Origin: Lithospermum erythrorhizon
Lineage: Eukaryota > Streptophyta > Magnoliopsida > Boraginales > Boraginaceae
Reading direction: 5' to 3'
Assembly: GCA_019722365.1 (NCBI GenBank)
Contig: JADFUC010001012.1
Coordinates: 310,001 to 374,000, forward strand
Length of the DNA: 64,000 nt
Part shown: in pieces, positions 38,301 through 51,500 of the stretch
Layout of the letters: the number at the start of each line of letters is the position of its first letter
How positions within the stretch are numbered: the stretch's first letter is position 1
Program-made: the position numbers and the translations under genes
Notes under the pieces: model-generated
What the model saw: the letters and a program-made list of their open reading frames with translations, nothing else
Told to the model about the DNA's origin: nothing
Database searches by the model: none

Positions 38301-38481
38301 AAAAATTACCTAAAACCCCAAGACAATGTTGCAGAGCACGTGGAGGCTTCTCTTTACGTTGAGGCGAAAATTGAAGCCCATCAAAATTCAACCTCCATGA
38401 ACGGTCAACGCTCCCAATCTCGGTCAACAAAAGCCCCTCCTCCTCCCCCCCTCCGCCTTCTTCTAATTTATTCGGCTCCAT
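35393..38481 (-). CDS. MTP11: Mn-type cation diffusion facilitator, metal tolerance protein 11
   Basis: Six exons join in frame to 399 aa: 38481-38310, 37024-36909, 36801-36556, 36332-36252, 36113-35880 and 35743-35393 (TAA). Arabidopsis MTP11 is of similar length. MTP11 moves Mn2+ into Golgi or prevacuolar compartments and gives Mn tolerance. The Mn-CDF metal site DxxxD appears twice, as DSLLD at residues 142-146 and DHFFD at 251-255. Other family blocks are [40 protein letters not shown] and the C-terminal cytoplasmic domain with [15 protein letters not shown]. Wording is nearer to MTP11 than to MTP9/MTP10, for example in [10 protein letters not shown] and [14 protein letters not shown] (compared from memory). 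The first intron is the longest, about 1.28 kb. All junctions are GT-AG. No key residue is missing. Confidence 0.95.
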
Positions 38482-41400
38482 TATTTAACAAAACCCTAAG
38501 TACGCTAAGATATTAGTACTACCACAACACTTGTGCGTAAAATATGGAAAATGTAATATGGTGGGAAAATAGGGAAAATGCATGTGATGTATTTATTATA
38601 GGAAGCGCCATCTTAGATACGCGCCAAGTAATAGGATAAGGTTCCGGGTCGGGTCGGGTGGAGTGGTCCAGTGTGCAAGTGTAAATCATCAGCATCAATA
38701 GATAATCACAAAGTATTGCTGAATCAAAATGTTGAGGGATTAATTGAAATATTGGGGAGTTTTCACTCACACATGCTGCAAAGTAGGAGAGATGGAGAGT
38801 AGTAGGATACTTAAAGTTTATTTATTATTGTAGAATGTAAAACTTATTGAAGATATTTAATAATGTGGAGAAAGAATAATATGATGTGACAATAAATAAT
38901 TGATTTTTAAATTGTCTATTAGTGTATATAATCTTAGTAGATGATGGATTGATGGCGATTGGGTTCTAGTGGTGATGTGAAGGGAGTGAACTATGACGAG
39001 TGTGTTACTATCAAGGATGGCGGCTTAAGGGTGTGTTAAATGCAATTTTTTCTATTCAAGTTTGTTTGGTCTCTCGATTAATGAGTACGGGTAAATATAC
39101 GAGTTAAAAAGAACTTCGTAAGGAATTTTATATTAATTATTTATAATACTTAATATTTGTATTCGTAATTTGTAATATTATGTAATCATGACTTCTTTAT
39201 CATTGTTACAAAAAAATAAAAATTCGTAGTCTCACACAATATTAACTTTTATTGGTTGATAATTTTCTCTCTTTTTAAAAATTATACTTGTACAATCAAT
39301 AATTCTATTAATAAAATATTTTTCTTACAATCAAATAAATAGAGATGGAATAATAACTAATAATCACAAAAATGAGGAGATAAGATAATTGAATGTAGCG
39401 GTTGGTAGGCTGTCTTCGAGGTCAAGGATTTGAATTTTATTAAAGGATGAAGGGATTGTGAATTATTATAATTTTAATTAATAGAAAAATGAGTGAGATT
39501 TTTCTTTCCACGGTATTGGGTGGTGGGGCCATAGTCCTTTTTTAGTGGTCATACAAAGTATGCACTCATTTATTCCTTGAGATGCATTGGATACGTTTTT
39601 CACCTAATATTTAGTAGCATGTGAAATTTTAGTGATATTAGTGGATGGATAAATCAGCAATTCTTAATTAAGATTCGAAAGAATCGGATCGAATAGCAAT
39701 GTGATAATTCTTAGGTCAGGTCCGGTTTTTTTCTGAAAGAGCCGTCCGTCAGGGGCCAGAGTATAACCGATACATACCAGTTAATATATAATGAAATCCC
39801 CGCCCGCCGTTCTCAGTATCTGAAAGAACTCCTGACCCTCACTCCTTTTCACAATCCGTACTCTGCTCACTCGTCATGACATGCCACATGGCCCTTCTTT
39901 CTCGTTTTCTTCGCTTTTTGTCTTGTCGTGAAGCAAGCTCCTCACTTAAAACACCGTTCTTGTTCGTTTTAGAAGTTAATTACTTTTGATTTGGGATTTT
40001 CTGTTTCTTAATTATGCATTTGGAATTTTAATTTGATATTTTTGAATTAGATTTTTTTATTTGATTCAAGAAAGTTTGGATTTAGGTTTATAATTACTTA
40101 ATTCTTGGGTTTTGAATTTAGGGGTTTATAAATTCATCAATTCTTTTTACCGATTTTATTACCTTGATTTAAATGTTTTGATTTGGTGTTATCGATTTAG
40201 GATTTTTTTTTTTTTGGGTTTTTACAGATCGTACACAATAAAGGCTGAGGTAGAAAAATGGGGATCGTATTAAATCAGAGTAAGGTTTCGGACCAGGTTC
40301 GGGTCCGAAAAAAAAGCATCCAGAATATATAGTTGCACTTGTCAGGCAAATGAAGTTAAGCGGTCGGAGTCCCGTCCAGATTGATATTGGGCCAGAGTAA
40401 CGATATATAATGAGCCCAACGATTTATTGTTATTGCATAATGTGTTTTTCACCAACCCAAACTTGATATATATATCGCTACCGATCTTTTGGCCCAAGAT
40501 CGAGAATGCGTATCTGTTAACATTAGTTTAATACTTATAGATTTTTTTCTTAAAGCGTCCACCAGCAATTTTTTTGTTTTGAAATAGTTGCTCGCTTTGG
40601 AGTTCGTCACGATGTTTAAAATTTAGTTTTTTTCTTTTTTAAGGCACTGCAATGTATTCCAAAAGTTACATTTATTAATTGTCGTTTTAGTTATTGATTA
40701 GGGATATATAAGTAAAATGTCTTGTTTTTAATTACTTAACTTAATTAACGTGAAAAATCTTTAGGATGTCAGTAAAAAATCGAAGAGTATTTGTTATGTG
40801 GGTCATTAAATTAATAGCGATGATACTTATATTTTTAACGGAAGTCAAACTGAAATTACCAGCTTGTCACTGGGCGTTAATTGTGCCTTAGCCTTGGCAC
40901 ACAGGAAAAAAAGAACAAATATTTATCTTCAAGTAATTCACTCGATATATAATTGGTTAGTTAATGGTACTTTGATTAGAATATGATTACATATTGGTAC
41001 TTCAATTAAATTTGATTTATTTTTTAATATATGCTTATATATTAACATCTAATGTATCTGAATGTGGTGGTGGGAGCCGATAACAATTAGGTGTGTGACC
41101 ACCTGTTTCATTCTTTATACCAATTTCTGATACGGATATACGTGTCAGTTTGAGATAAATAGTTGATGCAAGTAGTCTCGTAATTTTATGAGACTTGTAT
41201 ATTAATAAGGGCCTTTTTGTCAAATGCAAATGAGGCACACTTTGGGACATGGGGTGGTTAGAAAGGATCGAAGGCGTGATTAGGGAGTGATGGTGGTGAA
41301 TCTTTAGGCCGATTGGGATGGGATAGAGGCATTAATAAGCCGAGATTAGCAAAGACGGCTCGTTTTGGCTGAGGCTGGCTCAGTCTATGGATCCAGAGCC

Positions 41401-42530
41401 GGCGACCTCCAATTTCGTTGGCTTGTGGCCCAGGAGGAGGCAGTAGTTGGTTATATGATTGTGTGTATATTTTAAATTAAAGTATATAAAACTAATCTAC
41501 AATTTTTTTTATGATTTGGTTTGTGTCAACGAGGCCAAAGGTGTTGTTATGATTATCTTTTTTGTTATAATTTAATTAATGTCGAGGTCAATTTGTTATT
41601 AACGATTAATGTTCGTCTACATTATTTTTTGTGTTCATCTTTCTAAAATTTAAAATTAAATGATATTTATTTGATGGTAATCAACCAATGCATTGTAGCA
41701 AACTCGTTTAGTGGCTGCAATAGAAATGAAATTACAGAGATCGAGAACATTCCATTTCGGTACAGATTAGCATCTAGGATGGGATAAGCGTCCTAGTGCG
41801 GAGGGAGAAAAGGGATCTATGGCAACATGTTTTAAGGATAGACTTGCTTGGGTTGGCTCATTGATATATAGATGATTTAACATTCTACTGGACTCCTAGC
41901 CATTTTAAGTATTGGGCTTTGAGCTCATGTACATGCAAGATGTCTTTTCAGAATTAATGTGGAACACCTTCGCACTCCTCGATCCTAGCACTCTCACTTT
42001 ATAAAGGTAAAATTAATGTAGAAACTTTTTTAAAAGTAGTAAATTTATATTCACTGGGATATTTCTTAACTGACATCAAAATATCTGTATACTTAGATAT
42101 ATGGCCAAGTACTTTTATGTCTGCGATAGTCGACACAGAAATTTCAGAATCTCGCATTAGACACTGTGTAAAAATATTTTCAACAACTTGGCGGTCGAGG
42201 CCGACGCCCCGTGTAAAATCTTATCGATATGTTAAATCGATGTACATGTTGCTTACTCCTAAAATCGAATGTTTGGCCAATTAATGCTTGGCGTCATTTC
42301 GAGAAACACGCTGAAGATGTACAATACACCGGCGACCCAACTGCGCCTCGGTAGCCAGCTGATAAAATTTGTCTCAATGTATTTACCAATAAATTACGTA
42401 GTATATCATTAGAGTTAATTAGAGGTGGTTTAATTAAGGTAAGTATAAGCGAAAGTTGTACATTGGTCCCAATTAGTAAGCGGCGTAAGCCTTGAATGGT
42501 CGCGTGAAAGTGTAATACTGGCCGGTTCTG
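38482..42530. other. Intergenic region between MTP11 and the MULE relic
   Basis: About 4 kb, mostly AT-rich, no supported gene. A gene-leader-like stretch lies at 39,830-40,285 (listed separately). The word GGGCCAGAGTA occurs in direct orientation at 39,753 and 40,389, on either side of it. MTP11 promoter elements should lie just right of 38,481, but I see no clear TATA box. Confidence 0.45.
39830..40285 (+). pseudogene. Orphan gene-leader-like sequence
   Basis: A C/T-rich leader-like stretch (39,830-39,980) is followed by T-rich, intron-like sequence ending in an acceptor (GGGTTTTTACAG, near 40,227). An ATG at 40,258 then reads MGIVLNQSK and reaches a possible donor AAG|GTTTCG. The arrangement is that of a 5' leader intron, but no further exons are found. 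A captured or truncated gene start is possible and chance is not excluded. Direct repeats of GGGCCAGAGTA at 39,753 and 40,389 bracket it. Confidence 0.25.
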
Positions 42531-43265
42531 ATTTGGTCACTTATTTAACGAGCCGTTTGCAACTAACGATTTGAACCGTTTGTTGACCGTTTTTGAGGCA
42601 AAGCATAATTTTTTAAATGAAGTCACACCAACCTTATTTCGGTTGGCGATGCTTCTGAGTAAACTTGGAAGTGGCTTTTTATCACATTTCATTGACATAC
42701 GACTTGAAACTAACTTTAATATTGAAACTTGACACTCACGCTTTAGACCTGACTGCACTTCCGTTTTCATATCCTTATTCGTTTCATCCTCATCGCCCAG
42801 ATTAAGTCTTTCCGTTCATGGGCTTGTCCACTTGCATCAGTATGAATCGTTAAACACCTCATGGAAATGTTATTCAATACTTAGCATCGCGCTGCGTGAT
42901 AGTGAAATAAGAACACTCCATTCTTTGGCTCTTTTGTCCCAAAACCCGATCAAAGGCACGAACGTCGGGCTTCTTCATTTGGCTATTCGTCATTGAAATC
43001 TTGTGTGGTGGTAGTAGTTGCGGCGTTTCCATAAAATTCCTTGAAGGTTTGTCCTCTGAAACCGACCCTCTTGAAGTTACCAATGAAGATGTCTCACAGA
43101 AAATGCGTGATTAATCATGATAAAATATTCTTAAAAGCAATCCGAGCCTTTTGTTTTATCGGTTATAAATGTCACTTTCATTTACATCCATTCATCACCA
43201 ACTCGCGTACCTTATCTTAAATACGGATGGTTATTAAAAATCATTCCCTAAAGCTGGACTTATTC

Positions 43266-43451
43266 TTAACCTCCTTTGAGACCATGAATGATTGGGAAGA
43301 TATTATTGTTTGGATCTATTCCAACAACAACTAGTAGATGACCTCCTCTTTTTGTTTTCAAATGACATCCATCCGCTACAGATTCTCCTACAACCAGCCA
43401 GAGCCTTCTACACAGAAGTCCAACATATATACCATCTACGAGGTGGGCCAT
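43266..43451 (-). pseudogene. MULE transposase core fragment
   Basis: The frame carries VADGCHLKTKRGGHLLVVVG followed by IDPNNNIFPI, the conserved region around the first catalytic Asp of MuDR-family transposases. It ends soon after in HGLKGG and a stop where functional enzymes continue with a VVE..W..F block. Fragments before and after it on the same strand are frameshifted, so it is non-functional. Confidence 0.7.
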
Positions 43452-44750
43452 TACTTGCCCGTTTCTATTGTCTTAGCATTGACTATCTCTATACAAAATC
43501 TTACAATCTCTTGTTGTTATTCATAAATCCCCCGTAAATAGCTTTCAAGGCAGTATTCTTCAGCCACTCACATGCCCGCTCTTTCGCGTGTTGTCCGAGT
43601 TTTAATCCCATTTCCTTCCTAAAATACCTTTGGTTTGTGTGGTTGGGCAATTTCTAAACTTCTTCCGCATGTAATATTTCTTTAGCCGGTGGAGGTTAGT
43701 GTTTTGTTGTCATAGGCGGTCGAGGTATAGTCCCCAAGTGCCATTTTCTGATTTGTAAACTTGTTTCACCACTTAATCTCTTTGCATATATGAACCGTTT
43801 AGATTTTAAATCTTTACATATTCAATAACCATTTTCATAATTCTTTCATATTTTATATCTTATATCTTTTTATGTTGTATGTCGATTCTTTGCTTTCAAC
43901 TCCATTCTAGAACTGAAAAGCATTCCTATTGCAAACTTTGGCTGCTTCCATCGGTCTTGGGATTGTATTTAGGATAGCTATAGATTAGTCCCGTTTCGCT
44001 TCATTAACCTGCTTGTAAATATTCCGTCATTGCTCGTATGCCGTCAGGACTCTCCGCCGGGCTTCGATTGGTCAAAGCTGACCAGGATGAGAATAGTTGA
44101 GCGTAGAGAAAATGATGCTCCCGTCCTCACTAAGCATGATACATAATTCATGTCAAAGTGTATAAATGCATGCCGTATAAATTTTCTTAAATCTGAGCCC
44201 TCGAGATTCGTTAGAGATCCGTAAATCATTATCACAGACGATCCGTGAGAAAAATTCGTATGCGTTGACCCCCAAAGAACTCTTAGGCAGAGCCTGCAAC
44301 TTCGTTATAAAGTGGCTGCTGTCACGTTATCTTTGCACAATCTCTACCATGACCACCGCTCTGACGTTTCATCAGTCACCATTAACCAAAATATCTACAT
44401 CTTCGTAACTCTTGCTAAAATTTCCATGAACCCTAATACATCGATATCACTTCTCGGCCAATCCTAAATGCGTTTATCCCGTTGATCTAAATTTAGCGAT
44501 AAAATTTTATTACATCCTTGCTCCTTGCGAGGGTACCGTTGACCCAACATTGCGCCATAGCGTCTTTCTTAAGGGCTTGAAAATCAGCGCATAATCAAAG
44601 TAGTGTAACGCCTTGAGATAACGTGTGTTTGAACCTAGCAATGCCACTCCATGATGCGTTAAGATTGTTATCGAGATGACTTTTTGGTTTCGTTATCATG
44701 ATTAAATAAATATGTAATTAGTAACTATTAAAACTGTAATTCAATTTGTT

Positions 44751-44802
44751 AAGGGTAAAAAAGCCCTAAATCGATTAAGGGTAAAAAAGCCCTAAATCGA
44801 TT
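44751..44802. repeat. 26-bp perfect tandem duplication
   Basis: AAGGGTAAAAAAGCCCTAAA followed by TCGATT is repeated head to tail at 44,751-44,776 and 44,777-44,802, inside the MULE relic. Confidence 0.9.
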
Positions 44803-45599
44803 TGGGGATATCAAATACAGCAAAAGGAGTTCAAATAAACATAAAAATCTATTTAGGGATAATCAGTACTGATTTTTAAAAAGCTAACTGTAAAAAACTT
44901 TCCATATAGAACTTGGCCAGCTCTACCGGTATGCATGATACGCCGTTGCACAATTTAGTTGCCCGGCGATAGGCGCATTTCGCTTAAATTTTTCTTACGT
45001 TTCGGGTTTGATTTCGTTTTGTGGACAGGTTTAGAGGCAGAGACTTTGAGGTTTGAGAGAGATAAGGAATATATGATTTAGGGGCTTAACATGCTGCTTT
45101 AATTTTGTATTTTTTGGGTTGTGTAAATTAATATATGTATTAGGAACTTAAAGGGGTCCGAATCCAATTTTAATTGTCTTAAAAAATATCTTTTTGCTTA
45201 CGAAAATGGTCAACAAGCGGTTCAAATCGTTAGTTACCCAAGCGGTTTTTGTTAAAATAGGAATTACGAATTATAGCAGAGATTATGCAACTTTGGAGAT
45301 TTATGCTACGTTGTCATTGCTTGGGGCCGTCATGCGAGCTTTTTACTTCATTCTTTGGGGAATGGCAGCGATTAAGCTTTATGTCATTTACACGGTAAAA
45401 TTCTAGTATAGTCATAACTTACAATAGCTCTTGCCTACCCCCAAACTCAGTACTCATTATTGCCTAACTACCTACCAATTTTTAGTATTACAATGAATAT
45501 TTTATCCATAAAAATATGGGAGAGAGCAAAAAGAAAGAGTCATCCAATGAAATGTTGATTTAAAGGCCTAGGAGAATACAGTACACCCCCCTCCCCTCC

Positions 45600-48500
45600 A
45601 TGAAGATGGTGTCCCAATGCAATCCCCTAGTGATTATCATAAGCACACTCCTATTCGTTTCCTTTTGTGAATCCCTAAGCTACATCTGGCCATTACCTTG
45701 GAATTGCACATGGGGAAACCAAACCCTGAGCGTTGACCCTTCACTCTCCCTATTAGTCAACGGGAACTCTCTCATTGTCCAACAAGCTTTCCAGAGGTAT
45801 AAGAGAATCATTTTCAAGCATGCCTCCAATTTGCCTCCAACGGGGCTTCATTATCATATCAACTCGCTTCACATTTTTCTCAAATCCGATGATGAAGAGG
45901 TTGTTTAATTAATTTGCTTTATGGATATTAATATTTTCATTTTGTTTACTTATTTTAGTGTTTGTGTGTTTGCAGCTGCAACTCGGAACTGATGAGAGTT
46001 ATTCGTTGTTGGTCACCAAGACTGATGCACATTCAATTGTAGGCGGCATTACCATTGAGGTGGATTATGCTTCTGTAAACTTAATTTCACCTGCTTTATT
46101 ATTCATTATATTAAATCAATTGCAGGCGAATTCTGTTTATGGTGCATTGCGTGGGTTAGAGGTATGTCATGGAATTCTCATTCATACCTTTGACAAGTCT
46201 AGTATATTGCTGCATAAATGTTCAATTCTAAACGGAAACATGATACATGCTTATCTTATTATATAGCAGCAGTCACATCTTATGAGTCGGTAGATATGTA
46301 AATGCCAAAAGTAACATGTCCCGCTTCAAGTCGTAAATTGTCCATAATTGTTTGATCAACAACTGCATCTTACTGCCACATAATTCTTACAATCATCAAA
46401 TTAATTACCCATTTTTTTCTTTCTTTCTGTTATTGCAGTTTTTAATGATCTTGTTAAAAATATTGCGTTATTTTCTTTTAGAGGACACACTTGGCTAAGA
46501 TTTTTTAGAGCTTTCTCTTTAGATTTTGTAACAAAGGTTCAACCTGAAGCTCTTGTTTAAATGGCAAGGGTCTAATAAAAGCTCTTCAAAACCGGCTCTG
46601 TCAAACACCATTGCAGACTTTAATTAATCTAATAATGAAGAAGGCTGTTCTAATACACAGCAGAGCTTTTGAGTTGCTGCATGGATCATGTTCTAGAGAT
46701 TTTTTACAGATATAGGGCCTGAGCTGAAAATGTATCTGCTGTCAATTTTTTTATTGTATTTGATTGGTAGTCTTCATTTAAAATTCTTAGTATAGCCCTT
46801 TCCAACATTGATGCATTCTTTAAACTCCTCTAGCAGTACTAAGTGTCGACTTTTTAGACTTTCTTTATTTCCATTATCTGTCTCAATATTGTCAGACTAT
46901 AAGCCAGCTATGCATTTTCAATTATGAGGCTAAAACAGTTGAAATATACAAGGCTCCATGGTTCATCCAGGACAAGCCAAGGTTTTCATATCGGGGTCTT
47001 ATGCTTGGTGAGTTATCATCTTCTCTTAAATCTCAACTGTGTACCAGAGATGATCCTTAATATTGTTTCCCTGTTAATTAGATCTTTAATTGGAATGCAG
47101 ATACTTCGAGGCATTACTATCCACTTTCTGTAATCAAGCAGATAATTGACTCCATGGCATATGCCAAACTAGTAAGATCTACTATCATCTCCAATTAACT
47201 GCATGTACAACATTCTCTAAAGTAGCCAACAAACGTTGTTCTGGTTCTTTCATGCAATGTTTGAGTCACCTGCATGCATTTACATACAAATTGCTTTCAG
47301 TAGACATCAAATTTTGAACTGTTTCTTCCTTGCGATACTTGACTAACCTGCATGTGCATTTCTATTTTGACAATTGTTTTCAGTAGAATGTCTTTCTAAC
47401 CTGCATGCATTTCCATATTTTTAATTGCTTTCAGTAGAATGTCCTTCATTGGCACATCATAGATGAAGAGTCATTTCCTCTAGAAGTGCCCACTTATCCA
47501 AATCTCTGGAAAGGTGCATATTCAAAGTGGGAGCGTTATACTGTAGAAGATGCCTATGAAATTGTGAGGTGAGAATTATTCTTTCTCTCTGTTATATGTG
47601 CACACTTAAGTCAATGTAATTGCAATATTACTTGGTTTTATGTTCTTGATTTGACTGATGCTTATGTTAGAGAATAAGGGAATCTATTTGGAGGCTAATC
47701 ATGCTAGTCAGAGAATACGTGTTTGGAATGTTGATAGTTATTTCTGTTACATGTTCCATTACTGGTAGCCGACCCCATTAACTGGGGTGAGGCTTGGTTT
47801 GGTTTTTGTTTCCCATGACTGGGATGACAGTAGGCTATATTTAACTCTTATCAGTCTCTAGTCTTCTATCTTCTCAAGGTTACTTTGTTGAAATTTTACC
47901 AGTAATATTATGTTCCCAATAATAGGTTTACTCGTTAGCTTTCTTGATTCTTCCTTTTCCTGTATGTTTGTCCCACTAAAATTAATATTTTGTTCTCTTG
48001 TTCCATGTCTTGTTTCGTATGGTATGCCTGTAGCTTTGCAAAGATGAGAGGTACTATACTCTCTCCAGTCTTCATTACACTACTTTATCCATACTTGAAT
48101 GCTTGACTGTACGTCTGTACCTCAATCTAGTGAGCTACAGACAAATACAGAAATAAACTACACATGTCATTAATTAAGTCAAGGTAGTTATTTTCAGGAA
48201 TCAATGTCATGGCAGAAGTCGATGTTCCTGGACATGCCGAGTCTTGGTAAGCAATTTCGAGGCTTGATGTTTATCTGGCTTTCAATTCCATCTATAGTTC
48301 ACAATTATCACAGCTAGATTTGCCTCTTATTGAAATCTATCCTTCTCTTTATTGATCTGGTTGTGTTTCTTTATTGGGAAGCAATAACTTGTATAACTGA
48401 AAGAAAGATATAAACCAACATGGGTAAACCCAACTCAACATGGCTTTACTATTTGCAGTTCTCACTTATGATACAGTTTTAGCATTTTAATATTCATGTT

Positions 48501-51500
48501 CCAAGACAAAGATTAAAATATTAAATATGATATGATGGTTAAATATTATTTCATAATAAACTAGTACTTCTCTGTAATCTTTGTGCAACCCTAAACATAT
48601 TGGCTTAGAAAGTATAATAGTCAAACTAACTAATGCTGATAATCCATGATTATGCTAACATTCATCTGATTTTGTATGCAGGGGAGTTGGGTACCCAGAT
48701 CTTTGGCCATCACTTTCCTGCAGAGAACCTCTTGATGTTTCCAAAAATTTTACTTTTGATGTGATCCTTGGCATTCTTAGAGGTAGGTATATTTCCATGT
48801 GTATTTCAAATTGTTGCTGATAAACTAAGCTGCTTATCTGATGTTACATTCTGATCATGATTTCGAGGATGGATTTGAAAACAAGTGTTTTAGTTCATGG
48901 GGGAGCATGGTTTTGTTTGCATGTGAAGAAGTGCATGAACATTCCATTAGTAAATCAAATCTTACTGATAACTGCTGTAATAAGTAGGTGGTGTCCTTTC
49001 CACCTTGTACTACAAACTTATCTAATAGGATGTTCCATCATCTGAAATGTCATACAACATAGGAGATTGCATGCATGTGAATTATCCTTGTAATTAATCG
49101 TCAAACTGATCAGATACTCACAAGTGAAAATCGTTCTTGATTTGGCATGAATTCTCATGGTCTCTCTCTGTCTTTGTCGATGATATTCTGGTTGATTTAG
49201 TTGAACATCACCTGTTTTTTCTAATCCCACATAATTTCTGTCTTACAGATATGAGAAAGATATTCCCTTTTGAGCTGTTCCACTTAGGTGGTGATGAGGT
49301 TAATACAGGTGTGTTCCTGTATGTAATAAGTCAATGGCATCGTCTAATTTGAATTTGTTTAGCTCAAGGAATTCTTAATGTCAAATTAATATGAATTTGA
49401 AATAACAAATTAGTAGTTGCTTCAGCTCTAATATAAGGTTATTACTGGTTGCAACATTTACCATGAAATCCCAAGTATATGTCGACTTGAAATTACAGAA
49501 ACATCCTCACTTTGACAGTAGACCATTGTTCCTCCACCCACTGAGATTATTTACTAAAGCTAGATACTTATTGCTCGAAAAGATAAAAGAAGATAGAAAG
49601 GAAGTGAAGTCAAAGCTTTGAAACGACAAGATATGACAATAAAGGAAATTATTTTTTGCAGGTTGTTGGAGCTCTACATCGCATGTAAAACAATGGTAAT
49701 CCCACATAATTTTAGTTATCTTCTTTAACTTTTGAACCTTTTACACTCTCCTACTCGGTGTTAGTATTGTCAGAAAGAATTGTGCACAAAAGTCTGTTAA
49801 ATCTGCCAGTTTCTTTTCCATGATTTATAACACTATGCTTTGGGCACCAATTGTGAGACTAGTGGCTTTTAACTCGAGGATTACTCTGATTTACTGTCTA
49901 ATTATCCTAGCTAGTGATCTCTTTTTTGTTCTTAACTTCTGTAAACAATTGACATGATGTTTAGTGGTCTTTCACATAAGCGGTTGAAGAATGCTATCCA
50001 TATAGGTCAGCGGCTAGAATAAGGAGAGGTCTGGCAATAGCTATGGGACATGTTTTAACTCTTTGTGATCATTTTTTGAATACCATAAGACTTACTTCTA
50101 AAGCCCCCGAAGGCTGCTATCTATAGAGACCAGCTGGCGGAATGTTAACAGGCCCTCCAATAGCAATGAAGCATGTTTTAAATCTTCCTGATCTTTTGTG
50201 GAATACCAATAATCTTATTTTATTGACACATTGTAGAAGTTTATGCCTTAGCCAGTTGGAAGCAAACATATGCATCATCATCTATGCCAACTTACAGCTC
50301 ATGTGTGCTCTTTGGCTGCGCAGGCTTCAGGAACATAATATGACTGCTAAAGAGGCATACCAATATTTTGTCGTCAAAGCTCAGGAGCTTGCGTTATCTC
50401 TAAATTGGACCCCAGTCAACTGGTAACTACCGATATCATAATGGTCAAATGTGTTTCCCCTTCTTTCCTTCTCCTGAAAAGGAATAAAAGTGTAGAGATA
50501 TATCTATCATGCATATCAAATTGTTAGATTTTTACTTTTGGTGCATATTAGTTGGATTTGATGAATGCTAATTATTTGAATTAATTCCTACTATGAAGTT
50601 ACCTGACATCCAACTGAATTACATTAACAAACCCATTGCAAAATTGAATGAATTCTAAAGTTTCCATACTTGATTATCTAGTAAATTTTGATGATTTATA
50701 CTAAGGATTTACTATTTTTTGCTCATCAACCCAACCCATGATGTGTATTACTCCGTAACATTTATGGACCCAGACTCCCACCAACCCCATCAAACCAAAA
50801 AAGACAAAATCCACCCCACGCACAATCCAAAAGAAGGCTATTGAATGCTATTAGTAGTACTCCCTTAGATTTTTTGTAAGTATCGTTCTAGGATATGCAT
50901 GTGAGAAATAAGAGTTTTGGAAAGAATGCAGCTGCTACTCAATGCTTATTTTGTCCCATGCTTTTTTCATGTTTATCATTAATTGTGTTCGTTTAGTATC
51001 AGAAGATGCAGTTGTCTACTATATTATTGAAGTCTCATTAGCTAAGTTTATTACTAGCTTAATGTAGAGGAAATGTAAAAAGTACTATATTAACTAGGAG
51101 ATGAAAATGTATTAGAAATGTAGTAAGTATAAATTAGAAGAGGATATTGTTAACAATTAAATGTGTCCTCAAAACAGTGTATAATGCTAGAACAACACTA
51201 CTAAAAATATCAGAGAGGAAGTACAATGTTATGGTCCTAACATTATCTTAGGAAGTTTCATACTTCAATTGGCCCACATTAAAAAAATTACTGCTTAGAA
51301 TTTTGATTTTGATTCTTCATACCACCAACTCTTGCTTTGTTTTTCTTTATATATGTATATATATTCAAGAATCAATATGTGTGTATGCTTGTGTATTACG
51401 TACTCTCTCATCCCTCTATGTTGGGAGTTTTTTTAAAATCTTTTTTGGATATCCCCAGATCGAGTCTTGTTTTGACTTAATTTATTGTCTTAAAGTTGAT

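Larger units (their letters stand above)
42537..45265 (-). mobile_element. Decayed Mutator-like element (MULE) with inverted ends
   Basis: The two ends are inverted, about 90 bp long and related. At 45,206-45,240 the plus strand reads GGTCAACAAGCGGTTCAAAT then CGTTAGTT. At 42,540-42,590 the minus strand reads GGTCAACAAACGGTTCAAAT then CGTTAGTT. Similarity continues inward through a TTAAAAAAT block. On the minus strand between them, 43,451-43,270 encodes ADGCHLKTKRGGHLLVVVGI then DPNNNIFPI. This matches the MULE transposase core motif DGCxLKG..GG.LL.AVG.D.NN..FPIA (family knowledge). Flanking frames are broken by stops, so this is a dead copy. I could not define a 9-bp target duplication. Confidence 0.65.
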
